Assembly: GCF_011759365.1 (NCBI RefSeq)
Contig: NZ_JAARLZ010000003.1
Coordinates: 310,001 to 374,000, forward strand
Source of the DNA: Luteibacter anthropi
GTDB taxonomy: Bacteria; Pseudomonadota; Gammaproteobacteria; Xanthomonadales; Rhodanobacteraceae
Length of the DNA: 64,000 bases
Direction: 5' to 3'
The notes under the pieces were generated by a model. That model worked only from the letters and a program-made list of their open reading frames with translations. It was not told where the DNA came from and searched no databases. The stretch's first letter is position 1; each line of letters begins with the position of its first letter. Positions 42,634-51,341 of the stretch are shown piece by piece. The translations under genes and the position numbers were made by a program.

Positions 42634-44664
42634 ATGCGGCTGTTCTTGTGCGAGAAGCCCTCCCAGGGCAAAGACATTGGCCGGATTCTCGGCGCCACGC
42701 AGCGCGGTGAAGGCTGCCTCAACGGTTCCGGCGTCACGGTCACCTGGTGCATCGGCCATCTCGTGGAGGCGGCGCCGCCCGAGGCCTACGACGAGCAGCT
42801 CAAACGATGGTCCGTTGAGCAGTTGCCCATCATTCCCCAGCACTGGCGGGTCGAGGTCAAACCGAAGACCGCCACGCAATTCAAGGTCGTCAAGGCGCTC
42901 TTGGCGAAGGCGACTCACCTGGTTATCGCCACCGATGCCGACCGCGAGGGCGAATTGATCGCCCGCGAGATCGTGGAGCTTTGCGGCTACCGCGGCCCCA
43001 TCGAACGCCTGTGGCTGTCGGCGCTCAACGATGCGTCCATTCGGGCGGCACTGGGCAAGCTGCGGCCTTCGGCCGAGACGCTTTCGATGTACCACTCGGC
43101 GCTGGCGCGCTCCCGTGCGGATTGGCTCGTGGGCATGAACCTGAGCCGGCTGTTCACGGTGCTGGGGCGACAGGCGGGTTACGACGGCGTGCTGTCGGTC
43201 GGCCGCGTACAGACCCCGACGCTCAAGCTCGTTGTGGACCGCGACCGCGAGATCGCGCGCTGCGTGTCCGTACCATACTGGGCCATCGCCGTGTCCCTGT
43301 TCGCAGGCGGTTCGACTTTCGCCGCGCAATGGGTTCCACCCGATGCGTGCACCGACGACGCAGGCCGCTGCCTGCGGCAGCCGGTCGCACAGCAGACCAT
43401 GCAGCAGATCCGCGCTGCGGGCAGTGCCCACGTCGTGTCGGTGGAGACTGAGCGTGTCCGCGAAGGCCCGCCGCTGCCGTTCGACCTGGGCACCTTGCAG
43501 GAAGTGTGTTCCAAGCAGCTTGGGCTGGACGTGCAGGAAACCTTGGAGATTGCCCAAGCCCTGTACGAGACGCACAAGGCCACGACGTACCCCCGCTCGG
43601 ACTCCGGCTACCTGCCCGAGAGCATGTTTGCCGAAGTGCCCACCGTTCTCGACAGCCTGCTCAAGACCGATCCCTCGCTGCGCTCGATCATGGGCCAGCT
43701 CGACCGCTCGCAGCGCTCGCGCGCCTGGAACGATGGCAAGGTCACGGCGCACCACGGCATCATCCCGACGCTCGAACCGGCGAAGCTCTCCGCCATGAGC
43801 GAGAAGGAACTGGCCGTGTACAGGCTCATCCGGTCGCATTACCTGGCGCAGTTCCTCCCTCACCACGAGTTCGACCGCACTGTGGCCAAGTTTTCGTGCG
43901 GGGGGCAGAACCTGGCGGCCACGGGCAAGCAGGTTGTCATCCCGGGTTGGCGCCAGGTGCTCGCCGAGCCGCAGGCCGAAGACGGTGATGGCGAGGGCGA
44001 TACTGCGGTCCGCGCCCAGGTGCTGCCCGCGCTGCCGAAACTGTATGAGGGCCTGGCATGCCAGGTGGCCGACGTCGATCTCAAGGCACTCAAGACGCTG
44101 CCGCCCAAACCGTACACGCAAGGCGAGTTGGTCAAGTCCATGAAAGGCGTCGCCAAGCTGGTGTCCGATCCCCGCCTGAAGCAGAAGCTCAAGGATACGG
44201 TTGGCATCGGCACCGAAGCGACGCGGGCCAACATCATCGGCGGCCTGATCGCTCGCGGCTACCTCGTGAAGAAGGGGCGCGCCATCCGCGCCTCGGATGC
44301 GGCTTTCACTTTGATCGATGCCGTGCCTGCGGCGATTGCCGACCCTGGCACCACCGCCGTCTGGGAACAGGCGCTCGACATGATCGAGGCCGGACAGCTC
44401 ACCCTGGACGTGTTCATCGGCAAGCAGGCCGCGTGGATTTCGCAGTTGATTGCGCAGTACGGCAGCGCCTCCCTGTCCATCAAGGTTCCCCAAGGGCCGG
44501 CATGCCCGCAGTGCGGCGCACCCACGCGCCAGCGCAGCGGCAAGAGCGGCCCGTTCTGGTCGTGCAGCCGCTACCCGGACTGCAAAGGCACGCTGCCAGT
44601 CGAATCCGGCAGCTCCAAGCGCGGCGCCTCGCGCCCGCGCCGTAGCGGCCGCAAAGGCTCCTGA
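42634..44664 (+). CDS. topB: DNA topoisomerase III (ICE TopB)
   Basis: This 676-aa type IA topoisomerase has an N-terminal Toprim domain (MRLFLCEKPSQGKDIGRILG; acidic triad in VIATDADREGELIAREI) and the conserved SVGRVQTPTLKLVVDRDREI. The active-site Tyr lies in ATTYPRSDSGYLPE. A C-terminal four-Cys zinc finger (CPQCGAP... SCSRYPDCKG) follows. It decatenates or resolves ICE DNA during transfer. The frame is open upstream, but the ATG at 42,634 matches family N-termini. Confidence 0.95.
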   Translation: MRLFLCEKPSQGKDIGRILGATQRGEGCLNGSGVTVTWCIGHLVEAAPPEAYDEQLKRWSVEQLPIIPQHWRVEVKPKTATQFKVVKALLAKATHLVIATDADREGELIAREIVELCGYRGPIERLWLSALNDASIRAALGKLRPSAETLSMYHSALARSRADWLVGMNLSRLFTVLGRQAGYDGVLSVGRVQTPTLKLVVDRDREIARCVSVPYWAIAVSLFAGGSTFAAQWVPPDACTDDAGRCLRQPVAQQTMQQIRAAGSAHVVSVETERVREGPPLPFDLGTLQEVCSKQLGLDVQETLEIAQALYETHKATTYPRSDSGYLPESMFAEVPTVLDSLLKTDPSLRSIMGQLDRSQRSRAWNDGKVTAHHGIIPTLEPAKLSAMSEKELAVYRLIRSHYLAQFLPHHEFDRTVAKFSCGGQNLAATGKQVVIPGWRQVLAEPQAEDGDGEGDTAVRAQVLPALPKLYEGLACQVADVDLKALKTLPPKPYTQGELVKSMKGVAKLVSDPRLKQKLKDTVGIGTEATRANIIGGLIARGYLVKKGRAIRASDAAFTLIDAVPAAIADPGTTAVWEQALDMIEAGQLTLDVFIGKQAAWISQLIAQYGSASLSIKVPQGPACPQCGAPTRQRSGKSGPFWSCSRYPDCKGTLPVESGSSKRGASRPRRSGRKGS

Positions 44665-45387
44665 CCGCCCCCGTTCCCCGTGAGCCGTGCCCGCCTTCGG
44701 CGGCGTGGCCCCTGTCCCGCACTCCGCCGCATGCCCTGCGGGACGCCCAGCGCGCAACGCCTTCTTGATCCGTGTGCGCGTCCCGCCCAGCCGTCCCCGG
44801 CCGCGGGACCTGAAGGTAGCTTCTCTGCGAGCCGCACCACGCGCGTTCTGTTGATCTGCGTTTCTTCCGCCCTCTGCGAAGGGTCTCCCGGTGGCTTGCC
44901 AGGCTGCACGAGCCACCGGGAGACCCTTCGTGGTCAGCGGTAATCGGTGCCGGTGCCCGCCGGTGCAAAAACGGGCTCCCTTTGTGCGCGGATGTGCGCC
45001 AGACGATGCCGGCCCCAGCCACGACATGGGCCGGGTGTGATTGCTTGATGAGCAGACGGTTCTAGCGACGACCGGGCCTGCCAATCAGCCCACGGGTGGT
45101 TCCTCTTTTCTCCCGAGCCGAAGGCCGTTGGGCCTTCGGCGCCATTCTCCTGCCCATCAACGTCCCGGCCCGGCCATTGGCCTGGGCCACACGAACAGGA
45201 GAGACGACATGCACCCTCAACCTTGCGCACCGCTGCTGTACGGCAGACGGAGGTCGAGAACGGCATGCCCGCCTATCGCGCGGCCATCGCCAATGGTACG
45301 CTCGGCTGCAGCCGAGGCCGTAGCCCAAAGGCTGGACTACCTCTTTTGCAGAGGTAAACCTCGGGATGAACTGGGCGAAAACATGCC
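44665..45387. other. intergenic region with long perfect hairpins
   Basis: About 720 bp between topB and the convergent CDF gene without a supported gene. It contains a 20-bp perfect inverted repeat with a 14-nt loop, arms 44,877-44,896 and 44,911-44,930 (arm begins CGAAGGGTCTCCCGG). It also has a 10-bp hairpin GCCGAAGGCC/GGCCTTCGGC at 45,117-45,140. Neither has a T run, so these are not ordinary terminators. A 30-codon frame at 45,264-45,356 (MPAYRAAIANGTLGCSRG) might be a small gene or remnant. Confidence 0.5.
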
Positions 45388-46023
45388 TTATGTGCCCGCC
45401 TTACGGCGAGCTGTTTCCGATGCTTCGCGCAGGATTTCCCGCCCCCCATTCGCTGCGATTGCGGCCACGATGACGCCCAGCACCAGATCCGGGATGTTCG
45501 ACCCGAACCCCATCACCAGCACCCCGGACAGCACAATCGCACCATTGACGATGGAGTCGTTGCTGGTAAAGATCGCTGACGCCTTGAAGTTCACATCTTC
45601 CCCGCGATGGCGGCGCAGTAGTCTGAGGCACACTAGGTTCAAAGCCGCGTTCAGCGCGGCCATGGCCATCATGGCTGGGCCGACAGGCTCTTCCCCTCCA
45701 GCGAAGCGGCGTAGGACTTCCAACAGCAGCAGCGCGGCCAGGCCGATTAGCAAGAAACCCGACAAGCGGGCCGCGCCCACCTTGACCGTTCCCGCACGAC
45801 CGACGGCATACAGGCTAACCGCATAGACCGACGCATCGGCGAGGTTGTCCAACCCGGCGCCCATCAGCGCCGTAGAGCCAGCCCAGATGCCAAGGGCAAT
45901 GCCGGCGGCGGACTGCGTCAGGTTGATCAGCAACACAGTCAGAAGAATCTTTCGGTCCTTCGCATCGCTCGCATCTAGGCGGCCCAACTCGTCGTTTTCG
46001 TGATTTCTGTGGTTTTCAGCCAT
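45388..46023 (-). CDS. cation diffusion facilitator-type metal efflux protein
   Basis: This 211-aa integral membrane protein has about six helices (ILLTVLLINLTQSAAGIALG, LSGFLLIGLAALLLLEVL, DLVLGVIVAAIAANGG). CDF-like metal-site motifs appear in LDNLADASVY (helix 2) and SNDSIVNGAIVLSG (helix 5). The N-terminus is His-rich (ENHRNHEND). It is shorter than classical CzcD and lacks a long cytosolic C-terminal domain. Expected substrates are Zn, Cd or Co. A MerR-type promoter with a 19-bp spacer lies upstream, pointing to control by CadR. Confidence 0.83.
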   Translation of the reverse strand: MAENHRNHENDELGRLDASDAKDRKILLTVLLINLTQSAAGIALGIWAGSTALMGAGLDNLADASVYAVSLYAVGRAGTVKVGAARLSGFLLIGLAALLLLEVLRRFAGGEEPVGPAMMAMAALNAALNLVCLRLLRRHRGEDVNFKASAIFTSNDSIVNGAIVLSGVLVMGFGSNIPDLVLGVIVAAIAANGGREILREASETARRKAGT

Positions 46024-46047
46024 GCATTGTTCCTTCCAAATCGATGG

Positions 46048-46078
46048 ATGCTGAAGCCTGTAGCGGCTGGAGAGTCAA
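46048..46078 (-). promoter_or_regulatory. MerR-type promoter of the CDF gene
   Basis: On the minus strand -35 TTGACT (46,078-46,073) and -10 CAGCAT (46,053-46,048) are separated by 19 bp, the over-long spacer that MerR-family activators correct. The spacer has partial dyad symmetry. It lies 25 bp upstream of the CDF start. Confidence 0.65.
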
Positions 46079-46122
46079 GGCGCAGATGCAACGAACTTGC
46101 CACAGGGTCTTCCCGGACGCCC

Positions 46123-46154
46123 TTGACTCTACCGTAGCTAGAAGGTTTTCCAAT
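46123..46154 (+). promoter_or_regulatory. orphan MerR-type promoter
   Basis: TTGACT at 46,123 and TCCAAT at 46,149 with a 19-20-bp spacer containing CTCTA...TAGAAG. It resembles the cadA promoter at 47,518 nearly base for base at both ends (TTGACTCTA ... AGGTTTTC). It points to the sterol-desaturase-like remnant, so it no longer drives an intact gene. Confidence 0.6.
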
Positions 46155-46180
46155 CCAGTCAGAGCTTTAGGACAGAACAG

Positions 46181-46644
46181 ATGAGCACCAATGCGCCCCC
46201 TTCATTGCGACTGTCATCCGGTATGGCTGCTATCCACTGATCCGTGGCGCCACTGCGGTTGTGCTCTTCGGCGAGCTCGCGACCGGCCGGCCGTCTTTTC
46301 CGACGGAGCTACTCACAGTGATCGTCGCGCTCGCTTGTGCCGCCTTGCTAGAGGGCGGGCGGCCTTTCCACTCCCCGTTGAGCCAGTAGCGGCGTTCCAA
46401 GCTGTGGTTGGCCGTCGGCGCATGGCTCGGCTTCTTGGTCGTGCATCTGGCCTTCCAGCACTCCAATCTGGGATACCGGGTCGGGCCGTTGGGATTGTTG
46501 ATCGGGGTGGCTGAAGCCCATCGCTGGCATCACAAGCGTGAGCACGAAGACGCCCAAGTCAACTACGGCGATTTCTGGATGCCCGGGGGCCACTTGTTCA
46601 GCGCTTTCCGGTCGCAAAAGCACACGCTGGGCGCCAAAGAGTGA
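46181..46644 (+). pseudogene. sterol desaturase/fatty acid hydroxylase-like remnant
   Basis: Frames downstream of the orphan promoter give an N-terminal piece (VIRYGCYPLIRGATAVVLFG, VALACAALLEGGRPFH). After an in-frame TAG comes the C-terminal piece (WLGFLVVHLAFQHSNLGYRV, EAHRWHHKREHEDAQVNYGD) with the last His box HRWHHKREH. The middle, with the earlier His boxes, is missing. At about 46,350-46,410 the opposite strand encodes SLERRYWLNGE, a conserved family segment, suggesting a short inversion. The protein is certainly non-functional. Confidence 0.7.
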
Positions 46645-47098
46645 CACTCAAGAAAGATGGACTTTCCAATGGACTACGGCCCGCAGCTTGTCTATCCCTT
46701 CCGGAGCCGGCCAGCAGCGGCAAACGCTTGCGCTGCTGGCTATACGATCTTGCCCACGTCGCATTCTTGCGCGAGTCGGGCCTTGCGGCTTCTTGCGAAG
46801 CGATCGCGAGTTGCGTGGCGTGCCCATGAGTCGGGCCGCGTCGTGGCGCACTGCTACCTTGGCCTGCACCTGCACCTGCGCAGCCACGCCGCGATGCTCG
46901 GTCTGGCCTGGAGAACCCGTAAGGTGGCGGAGATTGCGGCGCGCAGGTCGTCCGGCTCGCGCTGGCTCCTGTGGGCCACGCCCTCGGTCGCACGCCGTCT
47001 CAAAACGTCAGAATCGCGCGCTTTCGCATGATGGAGCGCGGCACGTGGCTCTCAGAACTGGACCCGATCACTTCCAGCACCGATGACACGCTCGAGCT
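46645..47098. other. intergenic region, no recognisable gene
   Basis: About 450 bp between the desaturase remnant and cadR. Several overlapping frames are open on both strands because of base composition; none resembles a known protein or has a convincing start. Probably degraded cargo. Confidence 0.45.
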
Positions 47099-47494
47099 TC
47101 AGGCGGGCTCGGCCAAGCTGTTGAGAATGCCGCACTCGCGCGAGGTTCGGGCGCTATCGCAGGAGCGTCGCAGATCCATTAACTCGCGCTCCAAGGCGCG
47201 CAATTCCTTCATCTTGGTCCGCACTTGCGCGATATGAGCGTCGACCAGCGCGTTCACCTCGCCGCAGCCCAACTCTGGCCGATCCCGTAAGTTCAGCAGT
47301 TGACGGATCTCATCCAGCGTCATGTCCTTCGCCCGGCAGCGGCGGATGAACAGCAAGCGCTGCAAATGGACTTCGTCATAGAGCCTGAAGTTGCCCTCGC
47401 TACGTGCAGGCTCGGGCAGCAAGCCTTCTGACTCGTAAAAGCGCACGGTCTGCACCAAGCAATCTGCCTTCTTGCCCAGTTCACCGATCCGCAT
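47099..47494 (-). CDS. cadR: Cd(II)/Pb(II)-responsive MerR-family regulator CadR
   Basis: This 131-aa MerR-family activator has an N-terminal winged helix (MRIGELGKKADCLVQTVRFY, YESEGLLPEPARSEGNFRLY), a dimerisation helix, and metal-binding Cys in PELGCGEVNAL (loop) and in SCDSARTSRECGIL near the C-terminus. The CadR/PbrR type uses Cys77/Cys112/Cys119-equivalents for Cd or Pb. It is divergent from cadA, sharing a short promoter region with a MerR operator. Two adjacent ATGs exist; the second (47,494) gives the usual MRIGEL start. Confidence 0.92.
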   Translation of the reverse strand: MRIGELGKKADCLVQTVRFYESEGLLPEPARSEGNFRLYDEVHLQRLLFIRRCRAKDMTLDEIRQLLNLRDRPELGCGEVNALVDAHIAQVRTKMKELRALERELMDLRRSCDSARTSRECGILNSLAEPA

Positions 47495-47517
47495 CATGGT
47501 TGCTTCCTATAAAAAAC

Positions 47518-47548
47518 TTGACTCTATATCTACTAGAGGTTTTCTAAT
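47518..47548 (+). promoter_or_regulatory. CadR-controlled cadA promoter
   Basis: -35 TTGACT (47,518-47,523) and -10 TCTAAT (47,543-47,548) with a 19-bp spacer. CTCTA (47,522) and TAGAG (47,534) form the central dyad. This is the standard MerR/CadR/PbrR promoter architecture. Transcription should start near 47,555, which excludes earlier in-frame start codons for cadA. Confidence 0.8.
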
Positions 47549-47588
47549 GATGGCATCCGGGGAAAACCTTGTCAATGAAGAGCGATCT

Positions 47589-50501
47589 ATGAACAAAGAA
47601 CCTTCCAGCCCATGCGCCTGCTCCGGCGGCAATGGCCAACAGACGGCGTGCGCCAGTGAGCAGGCCAGCACTGAAACCACCGTTTTCCACGTGAGCAACA
47701 TGGATTGCCGCAATGAGGAAGCACTGGTGCGGCGAACGCTGGAGGGCATGCCCGGTGTCGAGCGGCTCCTGTTCGATCTTCCGCAGCGTTTGTTGACCAT
47801 TTCGCACCGCGAAGTCTCGGCCGATGCCTTGGAGCAAGCGCTGAATTCGGTGGGCATGAAGGCTCAGGCTGTCCGAGACGCCGCCGTGTCGACCACCTAC
47901 CGCATCGAGAACATGGACTGCCCGAGCGAGGAGAAACTCATCCGCTCGCACCTCGGGGCAGTCGAGGGAATTCAGGACCTCGACTTCGACCTCGCTGAGC
48001 GCACCCTGTCGGTGAAACACCTCGCTCAGGCACGCGCGCAGATGGAGCAGGTCCTGGCCTCGATCGGCATGCGCGCCAAGGAGCAGACCTTCGGCCACAC
48101 GGGGCCGATCGAAGCCGCGGCTGTGATCCCATCCTCGGCCCTGCAGCAGCAACCAACCGCTGCCGTTTCCGCGCCGCCGATCGGCGAGCGGGTGACGTAC
48201 CGGATCGAGAACATGGATTGCCCGACGGAAGAAGCGCTGATCCGCGACCGGCTGGGCAAGCTGCCGGGTGTGACCGCGCTCGACTTCAATCTGATGCAGC
48301 GTGTGCTGGGAGTCCAGCACACGCTGGCGACCTCAGCGCCGATCGAGAAGGCGCTTGCTTCCATTGGAATGCAGGCTGCGCGGCAGGACATGCAGACAGC
48401 CACCACGGTACTTCGCATCGCGAAGATGGACTGTCCGACCGAGGAAAGTCTGATCCGCGGCAAGCTGCAAGGCATGCCGGGCGTGCAGGGAATGGATTTC
48501 AACCTGATGCAGCGCACGCTCACGGTTCGGCACACACCCGACGCGATCAAGCCGGCAGTCGAAGCCATCGAATCGCTGGGCATGGAAGCCGAGGTCCAGA
48601 GGACTGATGAGCCGCGCGATGCCCCGGTGGCCGCGCACAAGACCAATTGGTGGCCGATGGCGGTTTCGGGCGTTGCGGCGGTGGCCGCCGAAGGCGTGTA
48701 CTGGGTCAACGACGGCAATCATTGGGCCGTGATCGTGCTGGCACTGGTTTCGATCTTCACCGGCGGCCTCAGCACCTACAAGAAGGGCTGGATCGCGCTG
48801 AAGAACCTCAACCTGAACATGAACGCCCTGATGGCCATCGCGGTCACCGGCGGCATGGCGATCGGCCACTGGCCGGAGGCCGCCATGGTCATGTTCCTGT
48901 TCGCGTTGGCGGAAGTGATCGAGGCGAAGTCGCTGGACCGCGCCCGCAACGCCATTCGGGGGCTGATGGACTTGGCGCCCGAGACCGCGACCGTGCGGCA
49001 GGCCGATGGCTCATGGACAGAGCTGCCGGCCAAGGAGGTCGCAAAGGGCGCGGTGGTCCGCGTGCGTCCTGGCGAGCGCATCGCACTGGACGGCCTGATC
49101 ACCTCGGGTCGATCGGCCATCAACCAGGCGCCCATCACCGGCGAGAGCCTGCCCGTCGAGAAGGCCGAAGGTGACCAGGTCTTCGCCGGAACCATCAATG
49201 AGACCGGCTCTTTCGAATACAAGGTGACCGCAGGCGCCAGCGACTCGACGCTCGCGCGCATCATCCATGCCGTGGAGTCCGCGCAGGGCAGCCGTGCGCC
49301 CACGCAGCGCTTCGTCGACCAGTTCGCCCGCGTCTACACGCCGGCGGTGTTCGCGGTGTCCGTGCTGGTTGCCGTCGTGCCGCCGCTCGCCTTCGGCGGC
49401 GCATGGTTTGACTGGGTCTACAAGGCCCTGGTACTGCTGGTGATCGCCTGCCCCTGCGCTCTGGTCATCTCCACGCCGGTCACCATCGTCAGCGGCTTGG
49501 CCGCTGCCGCCCGACGCGGCATCCTGATCAAGGGTGGCGTCTACCTGGAGGGCGGGCGCAAGCTCAAGGCGTTGGCCCTGGACAAGACCGGCACACTCAC
49601 ACATGGCAAGCCCGAGCAGACCGACTTCGTGCCGCTGATCGGCGAGGCGCAGGAAGTTGCCGCCTGGGCCGCAAGCCTCGCGGCACGCTCGGACCATCCT
49701 GTGTCTCAGGCCATCGCCCGCAAGGCGAACCGTGACGGCATCGCGCTGCACGAGGTCGACGACTTCGCGGCGCTGCCTGGCCGCGGCGTGCGCGGCCGCG
49801 TCGCCGGGCGCATGTTGCACATGGGCAACCACAGGCTCGCCCAGGAGCTGGGCCTGAGCGAAGCGACGCTCCAGGCTCGGCTGGAGACCCTGGAGCGCCA
49901 AGGCAAGACAGCGATCCTGCTGATGGACGATGCGACCGTGCTCGGCATTTTTGCAGTGGCCGACACCGTGAAGGAAACCAGCCGTGAGGCGGTGGCCGAC
50001 CTGCAGGCGCTGGGTGTGCGCACGCTGATGCTGACGGGGGACAACCAGCACACGGCCGCGGCCATCGCTGCCCAGGTCGGAATCTCTGAAGCCCGTGGTG
50101 ACCAACTGCCCGAAGACAAGCTCAAGACCATCGAAAGCCTGGTCGGCGGCGAGGGCCAGGTGGGCATGGTGGGCGACGGCATCAACGATTCGCCCGCGCT
50201 CGCCCGTGCCGACATCGGCTTCGCCATGGGCGCGGCCGGCACCGACACCGCGATCGAAACAGCCGACGTCGCCCTGATGGACGACGACCTGCGCAAGATC
50301 CCCGCCTTCATCCGGCTGTCGCGTAGCACTGCGGCGATCCTCACGCAGAACATCGTTCTGGCCCTTGGCATCAAGGCGGTGTTCCTTGCGTTGACGTTCA
50401 CAGGGCATGCCACCATGTGGATGGCTGTGTTCGCTGACATGGGGGCAAGTCTTTTGGTTGTCGTCAATGGGCTGCGCCTCCTGAAGTTCAAGGCGGCATG
50501 A
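47589..50501 (+). CDS. cadA: P1B-type Cd/Pb/Zn-exporting ATPase with four N-terminal metal-binding domains
   Basis: This ~970-aa heavy-metal P-type ATPase exports divalent soft metals from the cytoplasm. Four HMA repeats occupy residues 1-330. Their binding loops are NMDCRNEE, NMDCPSEE, NMDCPTEE and KMDCPTEE, all of the single-Cys plus Glu type rather than CxxC. The ATPase core follows: A-domain TGES, transmembrane CPC in VIACPCALVIS, phosphorylation DKTGTLTHGKPEQ, SDHPVSQAIA and GDGINDSPALA. Typical CadA/ZntA have one or two HMA domains, so four is unusual. The start at 47,589 lies downstream of the mapped promoter. Confidence 0.94.
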   Translation: MNKEPSSPCACSGGNGQQTACASEQASTETTVFHVSNMDCRNEEALVRRTLEGMPGVERLLFDLPQRLLTISHREVSADALEQALNSVGMKAQAVRDAAVSTTYRIENMDCPSEEKLIRSHLGAVEGIQDLDFDLAERTLSVKHLAQARAQMEQVLASIGMRAKEQTFGHTGPIEAAAVIPSSALQQQPTAAVSAPPIGERVTYRIENMDCPTEEALIRDRLGKLPGVTALDFNLMQRVLGVQHTLATSAPIEKALASIGMQAARQDMQTATTVLRIAKMDCPTEESLIRGKLQGMPGVQGMDFNLMQRTLTVRHTPDAIKPAVEAIESLGMEAEVQRTDEPRDAPVAAHKTNWWPMAVSGVAAVAAEGVYWVNDGNHWAVIVLALVSIFTGGLSTYKKGWIALKNLNLNMNALMAIAVTGGMAIGHWPEAAMVMFLFALAEVIEAKSLDRARNAIRGLMDLAPETATVRQADGSWTELPAKEVAKGAVVRVRPGERIALDGLITSGRSAINQAPITGESLPVEKAEGDQVFAGTINETGSFEYKVTAGASDSTLARIIHAVESAQGSRAPTQRFVDQFARVYTPAVFAVSVLVAVVPPLAFGGAWFDWVYKALVLLVIACPCALVISTPVTIVSGLAAAARRGILIKGGVYLEGGRKLKALALDKTGTLTHGKPEQTDFVPLIGEAQEVAAWAASLAARSDHPVSQAIARKANRDGIALHEVDDFAALPGRGVRGRVAGRMLHMGNHRLAQELGLSEATLQARLETLERQGKTAILLMDDATVLGIFAVADTVKETSREAVADLQALGVRTLMLTGDNQHTAAAIAAQVGISEARGDQLPEDKLKTIESLVGGEGQVGMVGDGINDSPALARADIGFAMGAAGTDTAIETADVALMDDDLRKIPAFIRLSRSTAAILTQNIVLALGIKAVFLALTFTGHATMWMAVFADMGASLLVVVNGLRLLKFKAA

Positions 50502-50504
50502 ACA

Positions 50505-51005
50505 ATGGATGAACCATCTCTTCGCAAGACGCAGTGGTACTCACTCGCGATCGTTATATTCGCCGGCGATCAGGCAGCTAAGAGCTACATTGACGCGACA
50601 ACTCCCTTGGGTTGGTCGCACGAGGTGGCGTCATTCTTCAACCTAGTTCACGCTCTCAATCCCGGCGCGGCGTTCAGCTTCCTTGCTGGCGCGGGCGGCT
50701 GGCAGCGGTGGTTTTTTCTGGCGATCGCGTTCGCAATATCGGCATGGCTCGCATGGCTGCTCTCCCGGCCGCTGCGCAAAACGGAAGGCCTTTCGTACAG
50801 CCTCATTCTGGGCGGCGCATTGGGCAACGCGTTCGACCGCGCCACGCGCGGGCACGTTATCGACTACATCGACTTTCACCTGCACGGCTGGCACTGGCCC
50901 GCCTTCAACATCGCTGACATGGCCATCGTGGGCGGGGCGATCGCGCTGGTGGCCCAGTCGTTCATGAGCGTGGAGAACCCGGCCGCCACAAAGGAGTCCC
51001 AGTGA
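50505..51005 (+). CDS. lspA: lipoprotein signal peptidase (metal-locus LspA)
   Basis: This 166-aa type II signal peptidase has four membrane helices and the catalytic Asp pair in GNAFDRATRGHVIDYIDFHL and WPAFNIADMAIVGG. Copies next to cadA/pbrA ATPases are typical of Cd/Pb resistance loci (the PbrB/C context). It begins 3 bp after the cadA stop and is surely co-transcribed. The true target prolipoprotein is not in the window. Confidence 0.93.
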   Translation: MDEPSLRKTQWYSLAIVIFAGDQAAKSYIDATTPLGWSHEVASFFNLVHALNPGAAFSFLAGAGGWQRWFFLAIAFAISAWLAWLLSRPLRKTEGLSYSLILGGALGNAFDRATRGHVIDYIDFHLHGWHWPAFNIADMAIVGGAIALVAQSFMSVENPAATKESQ

Positions 51006-51030
51006 CATTGGGACGATCCGGAAATTCGCA

Positions 51031-51189
51031 ATGCACACGGTGCAGGACACCAATCTGAAGAGAACGGCCCCCAGCATGAGCGGCCGCGGCTTGGCCCTCA
51101 TGCTAGCGCCCACCGCCGCTTTTGCTGCAACGCCCTGTTGCGATGGCGGCGATTGCTGCAACGACGTCGCAATGCCTTGCTGTGAATAA
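51031..51189 (+). CDS. tiny exported cysteine-pair-rich peptide
   Basis: A 52-codon gene 25 bp after lspA. An N-terminal hydrophobic signal (GLALMLAPTAAFA) is followed by a mature tail TPCCDGGDCCNDVAMPCCE with three CC pairs in 19 residues. A second start at 51,076 gives a 37-aa version. The Cys density and the position at the end of the cadA-lspA operon suggest a periplasmic metal-chelating peptide. Its family is unknown to me and it is too short for most gene finders. Confidence 0.65.
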   Translation: MHTVQDTNLKRTAPSMSGRGLALMLAPTAAFAATPCCDGGDCCNDVAMPCCE

Positions 51190-51341
51190 ACAGCACGCAA
51201 GCCAGTTGACCTGGCAATTATGAAAGTCCATCACGGCGATGCTGGCCTTTTTCGTTCCAATGAGCCGTCACGGAGAGGTGATGATGAAGCTATGCCGGGA
51301 TCCTGCAAGCTTTAGGACGGTCTTCTTTACCGCATAGCGAT

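Noticed and set aside
42265..45084. A 939-codon open frame antisense to topB
   Set aside because: Complete overlap with topB, whose catalytic and zinc-finger motifs are clear; the antisense frame has no recognisable features.
46657..47031. 125-codon frame between the desaturase remnant and cadR
   Set aside because: Overlaps equally long frames on the other strand and has no recognisable sequence or start signal.
49011..50408. A 465-codon frame antisense to cadA
   Set aside because: It overlaps the conserved ATPase core of cadA and has no start signals or motifs of its own.
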